A stretch of 64,000 nt of DNA from Arthrobacter pascens (GCF_030815585.1 NZ_JAUSWY010000001.1:4278001-4342000), one strand, 5' to 3'; numbered from the stretch's first letter, positions 26,829-35,940 are shown. The notes: generated by a model not told the origin, from the letters alone. Numbers and translations are program-made.

Positions 26829-28370
26829 ATGTTCGCTGACAACGATCCCAGGCTCTCCCGGCTGCTGGATGGCATTGTCCGGCTTGCCTCCGGAGACCTC
26901 CAGTCGCGCATCGAAGTCTCCCCGGCCCGGGACGAGCTCGATGCCATCATCATGGGGACCAACATGCTTGCCGAGGACCTGCAGATCATCTATCAGGAAC
27001 TTGAGCAACGCGTCGAAGTCCGGACCCAGCTGCTCCGCGAAGCCCATCTGGAAATGCAGGAAATGGCCATGCAGGACCCCCTCACCGGCCTTGCCAACCG
27101 CTCCGCCCTCCTTGCTGCCCTGAAGTCGGCGCAGGGCAACGGGGCACGGGACGGTGAAGCGCCGGTCATCCTGCTGCTGGACCTTGATGCCTTCAAAACC
27201 ATCAATGACACCCTGGGCCACACCGTCGGCGATCAGGTCCTGATCACCGTGGGTGAACGCATCCGGGGCGCCGTACGGGAAACGGACGTCGTTGCCCGGC
27301 TTGGCGGCGACGAATTCGCCGTCGTCATGCCGGCCACCGGCCCGGACCAGGCCTCCATTGTGGGGCAACGTATCCTGGCTGCCCTGCAGCAACCAATCGA
27401 GTTGCCTGACCGGAGCATCCGCTGCGGGGCGAGCCTCGGGCTCAGCGTCGGGGACGCGGGGCAAGGGCCGGAGGACATGCTGATGCAGGCCGATGTAGCC
27501 ATGTACGCCTCCAAGGCCGAGGGACAGAACAGGCTCCATATCTTCGAGCCCGGGCTCCTGCTGGTCCGCCGGCTCCGCAGCCAGCTGGTGGACGATCTCC
27601 GCGCAGCCATCAAGGGCCAGGGCCTGGTCCTCCACTATCAGCCGGTGGTGGAGCTGGCCACAGGACGGATCGAAGGTGTAGAGGCGCTGATCCGTTGGAA
27701 CCATCCCAGCCGCGGCCTCATCATGCCGGACGAATTCATCCCCTTGGCGGAAGAGGCGGGGCTGATTTCCGAACTGGGGTTCTGGGTGCTCAATACCGCC
27801 GTGGGACAGCTCCGGGACTGGATCTCCGACTCCGTAGTGGACAGCAGGTTCTCTGTCCGGATCAATATTTCGCCCACAGACCTTCAGAGCCTCCAGTTCA
27901 TTGAGGACGTCCGGGCCGTGCTCACGGAAACTGGCGTGCGGCCGGAGCAGGTTGTCCTGGAACTGACGGAAATGGCCATCGTGAAGGGCAACGACCTGGA
28001 CCGCTATTCTCTGGGCGGCTTGCGTGGGTTGGGCGTCGGCATCGAGATCGACGACTTCGGGACCGGCTATTCATCCATCAGCTACCTCCGAAAGCTGCCC
28101 GTGGACCGGGTTAAGGTGGACCGCTCACTGATCGTTGGACTGGGCACGGATCCCACGCAGCCTGCCCTGGTGGCTGCCGTTCTCCAGCTTGTCCGGGCCT
28201 GTGGGCTGGAAGCGGTTTGGGAAGGTGTGGAAACAGCGGTGCAGGCCGACCACCTGAGGAACCTGGGGTGCCTCAGCGCCCAGGGGTACTTTTTCAGCCG
28301 GCCGCTGCCGGCCGAGCAGATTCCCGCCCTGGTGGCCGCCCAGTCCTCCGCAGGGAACACCAGACAGTAA
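26829..28370 (+). CDS. GGDEF-EAL bifunctional cyclic-di-GMP enzyme
   Basis: A 513-residue cytosolic protein with a HAMP-like N-terminal helix pair and coiled coil (about 10-80). The diguanylate cyclase domain has an intact GGDEF (159-163) and the inhibitory I-site RETD (150-153) five residues before it. The EAL domain keeps E285, N346, E378, E381, D408, D409, K429, E465, E468 and Q485, with loop 6 DDFGTGYSS. Both activities are therefore possible. It probably belongs to one transcript with the histidine kinase (21-nt gap, AAGGGGGAA site). Confidence 0.93.
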   Translation: MFADNDPRLSRLLDGIVRLASGDLQSRIEVSPARDELDAIIMGTNMLAEDLQIIYQELEQRVEVRTQLLREAHLEMQEMAMQDPLTGLANRSALLAALKSAQGNGARDGEAPVILLLDLDAFKTINDTLGHTVGDQVLITVGERIRGAVRETDVVARLGGDEFAVVMPATGPDQASIVGQRILAALQQPIELPDRSIRCGASLGLSVGDAGQGPEDMLMQADVAMYASKAEGQNRLHIFEPGLLLVRRLRSQLVDDLRAAIKGQGLVLHYQPVVELATGRIEGVEALIRWNHPSRGLIMPDEFIPLAEEAGLISELGFWVLNTAVGQLRDWISDSVVDSRFSVRINISPTDLQSLQFIEDVRAVLTETGVRPEQVVLELTEMAIVKGNDLDRYSLGGLRGLGVGIEIDDFGTGYSSISYLRKLPVDRVKVDRSLIVGLGTDPTQPALVAAVLQLVRACGLEAVWEGVETAVQADHLRNLGCLSAQGYFFSRPLPAEQIPALVAAQSSAGNTRQ

Positions 28371-28544
28371 TGGCATATCTGGTGCGCTTTTCCCTGTCCC
28401 GATATACGATCATGATGTGGCGTCCGATTTTCAGTGCCAAAGGGAACCGGACTTAATCAAGAAGTAGCGTATTCCGAAGGCGTCTGGAAATTGAACAATA
28501 AAGGGGCCAACGGGCCATTACTTCGTCAACTGGGGGCGTAGCTA

Positions 28545-29606
28545 ATGTCGGTTCGGATACAAGCATGGGGAATTATTGCGACCGTGTTGGCGGATTCCGA
28601 TCCTGCCGGCGCAGCAACGCGTCAGCGTCTCAGTGACCGCTTGGACGAAAACCCCGGGGTCCCCGAACGGGCACTCCTTGAACACCTTCTTGAAACCCGA
28701 CAACAGGATGCCCTCAAGCAGGGCACGCCGGATGCCGCCCGCACGGCAGTGCCCGTAGACGGCATGCCGCCGGCGCTGGTTGAACAGCTGGACACACTGC
28801 GGAGCCTGTCACGGATCAGCGCATTGCTTCAGAACCAAATGCTGATGACCGCATTCCAGCCGATTTACGGCCTGGCATCCCAGAGCGTTGTGGGCGTTGA
28901 GGCTTTGTCCCGGTTCGTCAGTGATGACGGCGCCGGAGCGGAACTGTGGTTCGCCGAAGCCGCCGCGGTGGGACTGGGCGCCAATCTGGAGTTCTCAGCG
29001 CTCGGCTCGGCCGCCACTGCAGCCGCCAATCTTCCGCCTCACCTTTATGTCGCCCTCAACATCTCCCCCATGTCCTGCATTGATCCACGGCTGCCCGAAT
29101 TGTTCGACCATATCGGGCTGTCCATCAGCCGTATTGTCCTGGAATTGACCGGAGGAATTCCGGACGAGGAATACCTGCATTTCGTTTCCGCAATTACGCC
29201 GCTGCGTGAACGCGGGCTCCGGATTGCGATAGACGATTCACACTCCGGCACCGGAGCACTGAGCCGGATGCTGCATCTGCGCCCCGACTTCATCAAGCTG
29301 GGCAGGAACATCATCAGCCAAGTGGACAGCGACGCCTCGCAATACGCCTTGGCGGCCTGCATGGTGGACTTCGCGGACCAGATCGGCACTGTACTGGTTG
29401 CCGAAGGGATTGAAACCCCTAATGAGCTCAGGGTCCTCACCGAGCTGGGCATCAGCGCGGGCCAAGGTTACCTGCTGGGCCGCCCGTCGGTGCAGCCCAA
29501 GGAGTGGGCGGCCTGGAACACCCCCCTCGATCCGGACGGGCTCGGGCGGCACGTCACCGGAGCAGGCCGCTTGGCGCACGATTCAGGCGCAAGCGACAAG
29601 CACTGA
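28545..29606 (+). CDS. Stand-alone EAL protein with remodelled loop 6
   Basis: A 353-residue protein: an unrecognised N-terminal helical region (1-95), then an EAL domain (about 98-320). Metal and catalytic positions E119 (EAL), N172, E200, D230, D231, K251, E287, E290 and Q307 are kept. But the loop-6 glutamate of the E-L-T-E motif is Gly203, and the conserved DFGTGYSS after the first Asp reads DSHSGTGALS. In characterised phosphodiesterases loop 6 is needed for dimerisation and metal coupling, so activity may be lost or regulated differently. It lies 174 nt after the GGDEF-EAL gene with its own AT-rich upstream region. Confidence 0.88.
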   Translation: MSVRIQAWGIIATVLADSDPAGAATRQRLSDRLDENPGVPERALLEHLLETRQQDALKQGTPDAARTAVPVDGMPPALVEQLDTLRSLSRISALLQNQMLMTAFQPIYGLASQSVVGVEALSRFVSDDGAGAELWFAEAAAVGLGANLEFSALGSAATAAANLPPHLYVALNISPMSCIDPRLPELFDHIGLSISRIVLELTGGIPDEEYLHFVSAITPLRERGLRIAIDDSHSGTGALSRMLHLRPDFIKLGRNIISQVDSDASQYALAACMVDFADQIGTVLVAEGIETPNELRVLTELGISAGQGYLLGRPSVQPKEWAAWNTPLDPDGLGRHVTGAGRLAHDSGASDKH

Positions 29607-29651
29607 GGCCCGCCTGCGTGATTCGAATGATCGGGCAGTTGAGCCCAACAA

Positions 29652-29876
29652 CTACTCGCTGTGTCCCTGGTCCCCGCTCATCTGGTCCTCGGCCGGTGGA
29701 GTCTCGCCTGGCGGCACTCCCCCGCCCGGCTCAAGGCCCGTGATGTTGCCATCCAACGGATCGGGATTGGCGGAGCCTGCCGAGTCCCGCCCTCTCGCGT
29801 CCTGCCCTGACTCGTCCGTTCCCTTTCCCGGCTGATCGGGATTCGCGGGGTCGTTCTCCGGATGGTAGCTGCTCAT
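29652..29876 (-). CDS. Small acidic hydrophilic protein
   Basis: A 74-residue protein starting MSSYHPENDPANPDQPGKG, rich in Gly, Asp, Glu and Pro and with no hydrophobic stretch, so probably disordered. GGAAGGA lies about 9 nt before the ATG at 29876. It is divergent from another acidic gene at 30021; a TAAGCATGCT-containing motif lies between them. Similar composition to the product at 19674. Possible stress or desiccation hydrophilin (composition-based inference); no family recognised. Confidence 0.6.
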   Translation of the reverse strand: MSSYHPENDPANPDQPGKGTDESGQDARGRDSAGSANPDPLDGNITGLEPGGGVPPGETPPAEDQMSGDQGHSE

Positions 29877-29932
29877 GGTGCTGGTTCCTTCCTCGGATGG
29901 GCTGCGGTTCTTCCTCAGCTCTGGACTAATTG

Positions 29933-29944
29933 TAAGCATGCTGA
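29933..29944. promoter_or_regulatory. Second copy of the TGTAAGCATGCT motif
   Basis: TAAGCATGCTGA, with the inner AGCATGCT perfectly palindromic, lies 57 nt from the start of the minus-strand acidic gene and 77 nt from the plus-strand gene at 30021. The shared 12-mer with position 3569 is AT-rich in GC-rich surroundings, so chance recurrence is unlikely. It may control both divergent genes. Confidence 0.5.
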
Positions 29945-30020
29945 TAATTCTGGAAGGGTCAAGTCCCGGCAGGTCCCGCACGCGGCCAGCCGGTTCACAG
30001 CGTCTGGAAGGAACAGTCAA

Positions 30021-30458
30021 ATGGGTATTGGCGACAGCATAGGCAAGGCCGCAGAAAACGCCATGGAGGACCTGGCGGGCACATCCAAGCCCAGTGAAAA
30101 CGCCAACGTCCCGGAACCGACGGACCCCAACAGCGACGTTGAAGTACATTCGTCCATCAGCGAAGGTTCCAATGCCATGGAAGCCGAAAAGGAAAAGGCC
30201 CCGGGCTTGAAGACCGGCTCAGCCACGGGGCCCGTGTCTTCCAACCCGGCCAGTACCGGCAACGACCCAGCAGCTTCCACCGGTTCCTCCGGCCCGGACG
30301 CTGACGCACCTCCGGAACCCGACTCACCCATAGGCGCCCCGGACGTTCCCCGCGATGTTCCGGGGTCGGCAGGGCTGCCGGAAGGCGACCCGGATGCACT
30401 GCGGGCAGATCCTGGCGAGGGTGATGAGGACCCGTCCACCGGCCTGGGACGCAGCTGA
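30021..30458 (+). CDS. Acidic, Pro/Ser/Asp-rich hydrophilic protein
   Basis: A 145-residue protein. The first 20 residues (MGIGDSIGKAAENAMEDLAG) could form an amphipathic helix like those of CsbD/YtxH-type stress proteins. The remainder is a disordered acidic stretch with repeated Gly/Asp/Pro. GGAAGGA precedes the ATG at 30021. It is divergent from the gene at 29652 with a shared palindromic motif. No known family; a stress role is an inference from composition and context. Confidence 0.62.
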   Translation: MGIGDSIGKAAENAMEDLAGTSKPSENANVPEPTDPNSDVEVHSSISEGSNAMEAEKEKAPGLKTGSATGPVSSNPASTGNDPAASTGSSGPDADAPPEPDSPIGAPDVPRDVPGSAGLPEGDPDALRADPGEGDEDPSTGLGRS

Positions 30459-30494
30459 CGGAACCCTTGAAACACTGGCCTGGAGTGGTCCGGA

Positions 30495-31304
30495 CTATCG
30501 GCTGCCAGGCCACTCGCCGCGTTCCTGCATGACCTGCTTGAGCAGATCGGCCCGGTCGGTCACGATGCCGTCCACGCCGAGCTCCAGCAATCGCCGCATC
30601 TCCGCAGGATCGTTGATGGTCCACACGTGCACCACCAGGCCCAGGCTATGAGCACGCCTGACATAGCCTGCGGTGACCACCCGGACGGCGCCGTACCTGA
30701 CGGGAACCTGCAGGGCGTGCACATCCCGCAGGGCGCGGCGGAGCACGCGGCGCAGCCAAGGGGCAGGCAGCAGCGGCCCCAGCACCACAAACAGGGAATT
30801 CGTCATGATCCCTGCGGAGGACGCCACCGGGCTGCTGAGCAGCTTCAGGACGGCCCGGCGCCGCCGGTCTGAAAAGCTGGCCACCAGCACCCGGTGGTGG
30901 GCCTGGTGCCGTTCGATTCCCGCGGCCAGGCTCTTTACCGAGGTCCAGTCCTTGACGTCCAGGTTCACCCTGACCTCAGGGAAGGACGTCATCAGTTCGT
31001 CAAACAGCGGCACCGGCTCCAGGCCTCCGATCCGCACGGCAGCCACCTCGGCCGCTGTGAGTTCGGAAATCCGGCCCCGGCCGTCGGTCACCCGCTCCAG
31101 CGTGTCATCATGGAATAGGAGCAGGACACCATCTGACGTGGTGTGGACGTCCGTTTCGAGGTACCGGCATCCAAGTTCGACGGCGGCGCGGAACGCGGCC
31201 ATGGAGTTTTCCAGTCCCTCACGCGAAAATCCTCGATGAGCCATTGCCACGGGACATCGAGGACCCGCCGCACCACCTGAAGCTTCGAAAAACGGTCCAG
31301 TCAC
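30495..31304 (-). CDS. Glycerophosphodiester phosphodiesterase family protein
   Basis: About 269 residues without a signal peptide. The GDPD active-site set is seen: HRG (His23, Arg24), LENS (Glu32, Asn33), ETDVH (Glu50, Asp52) and FHDD (His65), then NLDVKD and the C-terminal VHVWTINDPAEM. The enzyme hydrolyses glycerophosphodiesters to glycerol 3-phosphate and an alcohol. I chose GTG at 31304. No Shine-Dalgarno sequence precedes it, but TACGCT ends 7 nt upstream, which would suit a leaderless transcript (inference). ATG at 31244 is a shorter alternative. Confidence 0.9.
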   Translation of the reverse strand: MTGPFFEASGGAAGPRCPVAMAHRGFSREGLENSMAAFRAAVELGCRYLETDVHTTSDGVLLLFHDDTLERVTDGRGRISELTAAEVAAVRIGGLEPVPLFDELMTSFPEVRVNLDVKDWTSVKSLAAGIERHQAHHRVLVASFSDRRRRAVLKLLSSPVASSAGIMTNSLFVVLGPLLPAPWLRRVLRRALRDVHALQVPVRYGAVRVVTAGYVRRAHSLGLVVHVWTINDPAEMRRLLELGVDGIVTDRADLLKQVMQERGEWPGSR

Positions 31305-31332
31305 GTTGTGAGCGTACCGGAGCCGTGGGCCC

Positions 31333-31581
31333 TCATTCCTCTTGCGGCACGATCTCCACGCCGTCACTGCAGTGCAGCAGGATGCGGCCGCGGCCGCCGT
31401 CGAGGTCCACCCAGACCGCAGTGTGGTCCCAGGTGATGGCATCCACCTCCCCGCCGGTTTCGAAGCCGGGGGTCAGGCGGACGCGCACGCGATCGCCCTG
31501 CTTCAGGTTTTTCCAGTGCGCAGCCGGCTCCGCCGGGCGCAGCGCTGCCTCGGCCTCTTCGTGGTTGACGTACATTGCCAT
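31333..31581 (-). CDS. Small conserved hypothetical, possibly SH3-like barrel
   Basis: An 82-residue protein with an N-terminal helical part (YVNHEEAEAAL) and a strand-rich C-terminus: GDRVRVRLTPGFETGGEVDAITW, then VWVDLDGGRGRILLHCSDGVEIV, read as short strands. The pattern suggests a small beta-barrel such as those in DUF1918-like or KOW-type proteins, but I cannot assign a family. GAGGGGA lies 5 nt before the ATG at 31581. It precedes the glycerophosphodiesterase gene on the same strand with a 28-nt gap. Confidence 0.7.
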   Translation of the reverse strand: MAMYVNHEEAEAALRPAEPAAHWKNLKQGDRVRVRLTPGFETGGEVDAITWDHTAVWVDLDGGRGRILLHCSDGVEIVPQEE

Positions 31582-31682
31582 GATTTCCCCTCAAGCCGCG
31601 GATCACTGTCCACCGCCCACGGTAGGACGCGAAGGTGAACGCCAGGTGAGCGCCAGCTGTAAATCACACCCTGGCTACGGCC

Positions 31683-32501
31683 TCAGGGAAGCTTGACGCC
31701 CAAGGCAGCGAGCCTGGCTTCGAGGACCTGGGCCACGCCGTCGTCGTCGAAATGGGGCGCTTGCTGGCCGGCAGCCCGGATCGCCTCCGGATGGCCGCTG
31801 GCCATGGCGTAACCATGGCCCGCCCACCGCAGCATCTCGATGTCGTTGGGCATGTCACCGAAGGCCACAACGTCCGCGGCGTCGATCCCCAGCGACGTGG
31901 CGTATTCGGCGAGGGTGACGGCCTTGTTGACGCCCGGCAGGGACAGCTCCAGCATGGCTACGCCGGGTGAGGAGTGGGTGGAGGCGGCCAGATGCCCGAC
32001 GGCGGGGCCCACCTCCGCCAGGAATTCGTCCGGCGTGCCCTCACGGACAATCGTCAGGAACTTCACCACTGCATCATCCGCGGCCAGCGTCCGGGCCAGC
32101 GGTGCAGGCGTGAACTCGGCCAGGAGTTCGCTGGAGCCGTTCTCGATGAAGCCAGGTTCCAGGTAGAAACCGGTCAGGGTTTCCGCCGCGAAGAGCGCGG
32201 CAGGGCGCAGTTCCTTGATGATCCGCCGGATCTCCAGCACCGCATCCTTGCTCAGCGTTCGGGCGGACACCAGCCGGTCTTCCTCAAGGTCCCAGACCAC
32301 GGCGCCGTTGGAGCAGATCACCGTGCCCGTGTGCCCCAGCTGCTCTTCCAGCGGGTGCAGCCAGCGCGGCGGCCGGCCGGTAACAAAGACAAGTTCGACG
32401 CCGGCATCGCGGCAGGCGCGGAAGGCGCGGACGGTGCGGTCACTGATTTTTCCATCGTGCCCAAGTATCGTTCCGTCAATATCGCTTGCTACCAACCGCA
32501 T
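31683..32501 (-). CDS. HAD-superfamily (Cof-type) sugar-phosphate phosphatase
   Basis: A 272-residue cytosolic phosphatase of the HAD IIB (Cof) class. Motif I ASDIDGTIL (Asp7 nucleophile, Asp9), motif II FVTGRP, the cap domain (about 85-190) and the C-terminal FGDMPNDIEML with the metal aspartates are present. Cof-type enzymes act on sugar phosphates, nucleotides or pyridoxal phosphate; the substrate is not decidable. It is transcribed leftward; 135 nt including a strong hairpin separates it from the bet-locus permease end. Confidence 0.9.
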   Translation of the reverse strand: MRLVASDIDGTILGHDGKISDRTVRAFRACRDAGVELVFVTGRPPRWLHPLEEQLGHTGTVICSNGAVVWDLEEDRLVSARTLSKDAVLEIRRIIKELRPAALFAAETLTGFYLEPGFIENGSSELLAEFTPAPLARTLAADDAVVKFLTIVREGTPDEFLAEVGPAVGHLAASTHSSPGVAMLELSLPGVNKAVTLAEYATSLGIDAADVVAFGDMPNDIEMLRWAGHGYAMASGHPEAIRAAGQQAPHFDDDGVAQVLEARLAALGVKLP

Positions 32502-32561
32502 CGTGCCAGTCTACGTGGATTGCGTGGACCACTCGACGCATCTTTGAAGCCCGGTAGCCGG

Positions 32562-32603
32562 CGGGCATCCCTTCGCCGGTGGACCTTGGCGAAGGGATGC
32601 CCG
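32562..32603 (-). terminator. 16-bp terminator hairpin after the betaine locus
   Basis: CGGGCATCCCTTCGCC (32562-32577) pairs perfectly with GGCGAAGGGATGCCCG (32588-32603) around a 10-nt loop. It lies 33 nt after the stop of the leftward APC permease gene and would end the bet transcript. No U-run follows on the minus strand. Confidence 0.8.
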
Positions 32604-32636
32604 TCCAGGGCCGCCAGCGCTGCCCGACCGTGGTGC

Positions 32637-34235
32637 TCAGTCAGGAACCGATACCAGTTCGGTGGCAGCCGGAGGTTCCGTTTGGGCGGAGCCCCGCGAC
32701 GGATGTTCTGGGACGGGCGCCGCGTGGGCGGCCAGCACACCCGTCTGGTGCCTGATCTTCAACCGGTAGAGGAGCGCGCCGCCTCCGGTGACGGCGCCGA
32801 CAAACAGGACGCCGCCCCATTGCAGGTACCACTCAAACGGGGGCACCGAGTTGTAGATTTCCGGGCGGGGCCAGATCAGGTTCAGGGTCATGGCGCCGCC
32901 CCACAACACCGCCACAATGTTCACGGGCAGCCCCCATTTGCCCAGGCTGAAACCCGGTTCGGTGTCATCGTCGGCCAGCGGCCATTTCTTCTGGAACCGC
33001 TTGCGGAGCAGCGGAATGGTGACCAGCAGGTAGGACAGGTAGATCAGGACGATGCTGATGCTGGAAAGGATAGTGAAGATCGCGGGCTGGGAGACGTTGA
33101 CGATCAGTGGAATGATGGCGATGATTCCGATGACGATGGCCGCCACCGTGGGCGTCTTCCGCTCGGGATGCACCTTGCTGAGCTGGCGGCTGAAGGGCAG
33201 GTTGTTGTCCCGGGCCATGGCGAACATCATGCGGATGGCAGCGGCATGAACGGCCAGGGTACAGACGGTCACGGCCACGACGATGCACACCAGGAACGCC
33301 TTGCCGAAGGGGCCTCCCAGCACGGAGAGCACGATGTACTGCAGGCCACCGTCGGCAGCGCCCAGCTTGGGGTCGTTGAGGTCGGGTGCGGCCAGGAGTC
33401 CGCCAAGGAGAATCAGGCCGCCGAGGATGAAGGACGCCGTGATTGCACGGAGGATGGCCTTGGGGGCTGTCTTTTTCGGGTCCTTCGTCTCCTCGCCGAG
33501 GGAACTGGCGGTGTCAAAGCCATACATTACGTAACCGGAGGCCATGGCGCCGATGAGGAACACCCCGAAGAAGCCAAGGTCGTGGTCCATGCCGTAGCCT
33601 GCGGTGCTGAAAAGGACTTCCGGCCCCCGCACCACATGCCAAGCAAGGGCCAGGATGAGGAGCACGGCGGCAGCGAGCTCCACGAAAACGCCGATGCTGT
33701 TGATTTTGGTCATCAGCTTCACACCGAAGGCGTTGATCATGGTGGAGATGGAGATCATGATGCTGGCGAGCAGCACGCCGTTGAGGGCGAAATCATAGGT
33801 GCCGGTGCCGTCGCCGATGATCTGGAAACCGGACCAGATCTGGGGCAGGGTGAGCTGCAGTGCAAGGGCAACGGCTCCGAGCGCCACGATCGAGGAGATG
33901 AGCAGCAGCCAGCCGGCCAGCCAGGCGAACGTCCCTGACGAGAGGCGCTTGGCCCAGTTGTACACCGAGCCGGCTACCGGGTAGCGGCCTGCCAGCTCGG
34001 CAAAGCAGAGTGCCACCATCAGCTGGCCGGCGAACACGAGGGGCCAGGACCACGCGTAGGCGGGGCCGGCCATCGAAAAGCCAAAGTAGAAAAGTTGAAA
34101 TACGCCGGTGAGGATGGAGATGTAGCTGACTCCCGCCGCGAAGCTGGCGAATTTGCCGATGCTGCGGTCCAGAGTCTGGGCATAGCCGAATTCGTCCATG
34201 CCGCTTGCGTCGGCACGTTTTGTGGGTTCTAACAT
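32637..34235 (-). CDS. APC-family permease of the betaine locus
   Basis: A 532-residue inner-membrane transporter of about 12 segments. SFAAGVSYISILTGVFQLFYFG split across residues 31-52, ELAGRYPVAGSVYNWAK and GFDTASSLGEETKDPKKTAP are typical of the amino acid/choline transporter (ACT) branch of the APC superfamily. Located 120 nt after the betaine aldehyde dehydrogenase gene on the same strand, it probably imports choline or another quaternary amine (inference from the neighbours). It has a hydrophilic 35-residue C-terminal tail. Confidence 0.87.
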   Translation of the reverse strand: MLEPTKRADASGMDEFGYAQTLDRSIGKFASFAAGVSYISILTGVFQLFYFGFSMAGPAYAWSWPLVFAGQLMVALCFAELAGRYPVAGSVYNWAKRLSSGTFAWLAGWLLLISSIVALGAVALALQLTLPQIWSGFQIIGDGTGTYDFALNGVLLASIMISISTMINAFGVKLMTKINSIGVFVELAAAVLLILALAWHVVRGPEVLFSTAGYGMDHDLGFFGVFLIGAMASGYVMYGFDTASSLGEETKDPKKTAPKAILRAITASFILGGLILLGGLLAAPDLNDPKLGAADGGLQYIVLSVLGGPFGKAFLVCIVVAVTVCTLAVHAAAIRMMFAMARDNNLPFSRQLSKVHPERKTPTVAAIVIGIIAIIPLIVNVSQPAIFTILSSISIVLIYLSYLLVTIPLLRKRFQKKWPLADDDTEPGFSLGKWGLPVNIVAVLWGGAMTLNLIWPRPEIYNSVPPFEWYLQWGGVLFVGAVTGGGALLYRLKIRHQTGVLAAHAAPVPEHPSRGSAQTEPPAATELVSVPD

Positions 34236-34305
34236 CTGAGCTCCTAAGTGAGAAAAGCACGATGGTGATGACCCGCGGCCGCCATTGGATGCGGGTTTAT
34301 ATCAG

Positions 34306-34336
34306 GGCCGGGCACCGCGCTGGGCAGCGCCCGGCC
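34306..34336 (-). terminator. Hairpin between betaine aldehyde dehydrogenase and permease genes
   Basis: GGCCGGGC (34306-34313) pairs with GCCCGGCC (34329-34336) around a 15-nt loop in the 120-nt gap. It may partly terminate transcription and lower permease expression relative to the enzymes. Confidence 0.5.
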
Positions 34337-34355
34337 GTTCCCCCATTGCCGTTGC

Positions 34356-35909
34356 CTATTCGGCCGGACCCGCCCCCGTTCCGTCCGGAGATGAGCCGAA
34401 CCAGCCGCTGGGTGCGGGCTGGATGTTCTGCCAGATATGTTTTGCCTCGCGGTATTCGTTGAGGCCCGCGCTGCCAAGTTCACGGCCAATGCCGGACTTG
34501 CCGAAACCGCCCCACTCCGCCTGCGGGACGTACGGGTGGTAGTCATTGATCCAAACTGTTCCGTGCCGGAGGGCGCCCGCAACGCGCTGCGCTTTCGATG
34601 CGTCCGAAGTCCAGACCGCCCCCGCCAGGCCGTACTCCGTGTCGTTGGCTATGGCAACGGCCTCGGTTTCGGTCCGGAACGTTTCGATGGTCAGCACCGG
34701 GCCGAATGACTCCTCCCGCAGCACGCTCATACCGGAGCGGCAGTTACCGAGCACGGTGGGCGGGTAGAAGAAGCCGTCCGCGAGCGTCCCGTCGTCGGGG
34801 ATGTAGCCGCCGCACAAAAGCTCGGCGCCCTCCGCGATGCCGGCCTGGACGTATGCGTGGACCTGTTCACGGTGCCTGGCGGAAATGAGCGGGCCCGTTT
34901 CTGCGTCCGGATCAAAAGGCCCACCCATCCGGATCCTTTTCGCACGTTCCACCACCTCGGCCACGAAGCGGTCCGCAATCGTCTCCTCGACGACGAGCCG
35001 GGCCCCTGCCGAGCACACCTGGCCGGAGTGCAGGAAAACAGCTGTCAGGGCATTGTCGACGGCGGCGTCCCAGTCAGCGTCCGCGAAGACGACGTTGGGG
35101 TTCTTTCCGCCGAGCTCGAAGGCGACCCGCTTCACGGTCTCCGCGGCGGCCGCCATGATCGTTTGGCCCGTGGCCAGGCTTCCGGTCAGGGACACGAGAT
35201 CCACGCGCGGGTCCGAACTCAGCGGAGGACCTACCCTCGATCCGCTTCCCGTGACCAGGTTTGCGACGCCGGCGGGAACCCCGGCCTCTGCCAGCGTTTC
35301 CATGAGCAGGATGGAGGTGGACGGCGTGAGCTCGCTGGGCTTGAGCACGAAGGAGTTTCCCGCGACGAGTGCCGGTGCCACTTTCCAGGCCGCCTGGAGG
35401 AGCGGATAGTTCCATGGTGCGATGAGGGCACAGACGCCGAGCGGTTCGTAGATCACTCGGCTGATGGCATTCGCCCGGCCCGTATCGATGACCCTGCCGG
35501 CATCGAGGCCCGCTACTTTGCCGTAATAGCGGAAGCACGCGGCAATGTCGTCAATGTCGTATTCAGCCTCAACGAGGCGCTTGCCTGTATCCAGCGCCTC
35601 GGCCCGGGCATAAGCCGCCTTGTCCCGCTCAAGCAGCCCGGCTACCCGAAGCAGGACCTCGCCGCGTTCGATGTTCGTGAGCCGGCGCCACGCGCCGCCG
35701 TCGAACGCTGCCCGGGCACTGCCGATCGCCTGCTCCGCGTCCTCTATGGTCGACGAGGCGACAACTGCCACCTCGCGCCCATCCGCCGGGCAGCGCACAA
35801 CTGTTGTCCCGCCGTCGGATGCCTGGTGCCAGGCGCCGTCAATGTACAGGCCCTTGATGGCGTCCTGCCCTTTCCCGGCGTGGTGCATTTGTTCAACGGT
35901 GGCGGTCAT
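34356..35909 (-). CDS. betB: Betaine aldehyde dehydrogenase
   Basis: A 517-residue NAD(P)-dependent aldehyde dehydrogenase that would oxidise betaine aldehyde to glycine betaine. PWNYPL, the general base Glu265 (FELGGKNPNVVF) and the nucleophile Cys299 (HSGQVCSAG) are present, along with EESFGPVL. The closest general match by feel is the GbsA/BetB group. It lies 31 nt downstream of choline dehydrogenase in the same operon, which supports the substrate. Alternative aldehyde substrates are possible. Confidence 0.88.
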   Translation of the reverse strand: MTATVEQMHHAGKGQDAIKGLYIDGAWHQASDGGTTVVRCPADGREVAVVASSTIEDAEQAIGSARAAFDGGAWRRLTNIERGEVLLRVAGLLERDKAAYARAEALDTGKRLVEAEYDIDDIAACFRYYGKVAGLDAGRVIDTGRANAISRVIYEPLGVCALIAPWNYPLLQAAWKVAPALVAGNSFVLKPSELTPSTSILLMETLAEAGVPAGVANLVTGSGSRVGPPLSSDPRVDLVSLTGSLATGQTIMAAAAETVKRVAFELGGKNPNVVFADADWDAAVDNALTAVFLHSGQVCSAGARLVVEETIADRFVAEVVERAKRIRMGGPFDPDAETGPLISARHREQVHAYVQAGIAEGAELLCGGYIPDDGTLADGFFYPPTVLGNCRSGMSVLREESFGPVLTIETFRTETEAVAIANDTEYGLAGAVWTSDASKAQRVAGALRHGTVWINDYHPYVPQAEWGGFGKSGIGRELGSAGLNEYREAKHIWQNIQPAPSGWFGSSPDGTGAGPAE

Positions 35910-35940
35910 TATTTCTCCTTCTCCAGTCCATCAATCATGC

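Noticed and set aside
29616..29640. Dyad around ATTCGAAT considered as an attachment site or tRNA fragment
   Set aside because: No integrase, tRNA body or second copy in the window.
31974..33938. A 654-codon plus-strand open frame over the HAD and permease genes
   Set aside because: His/Gly/Asp-rich shadow translation of the opposite strand, with no ribosome site or family.
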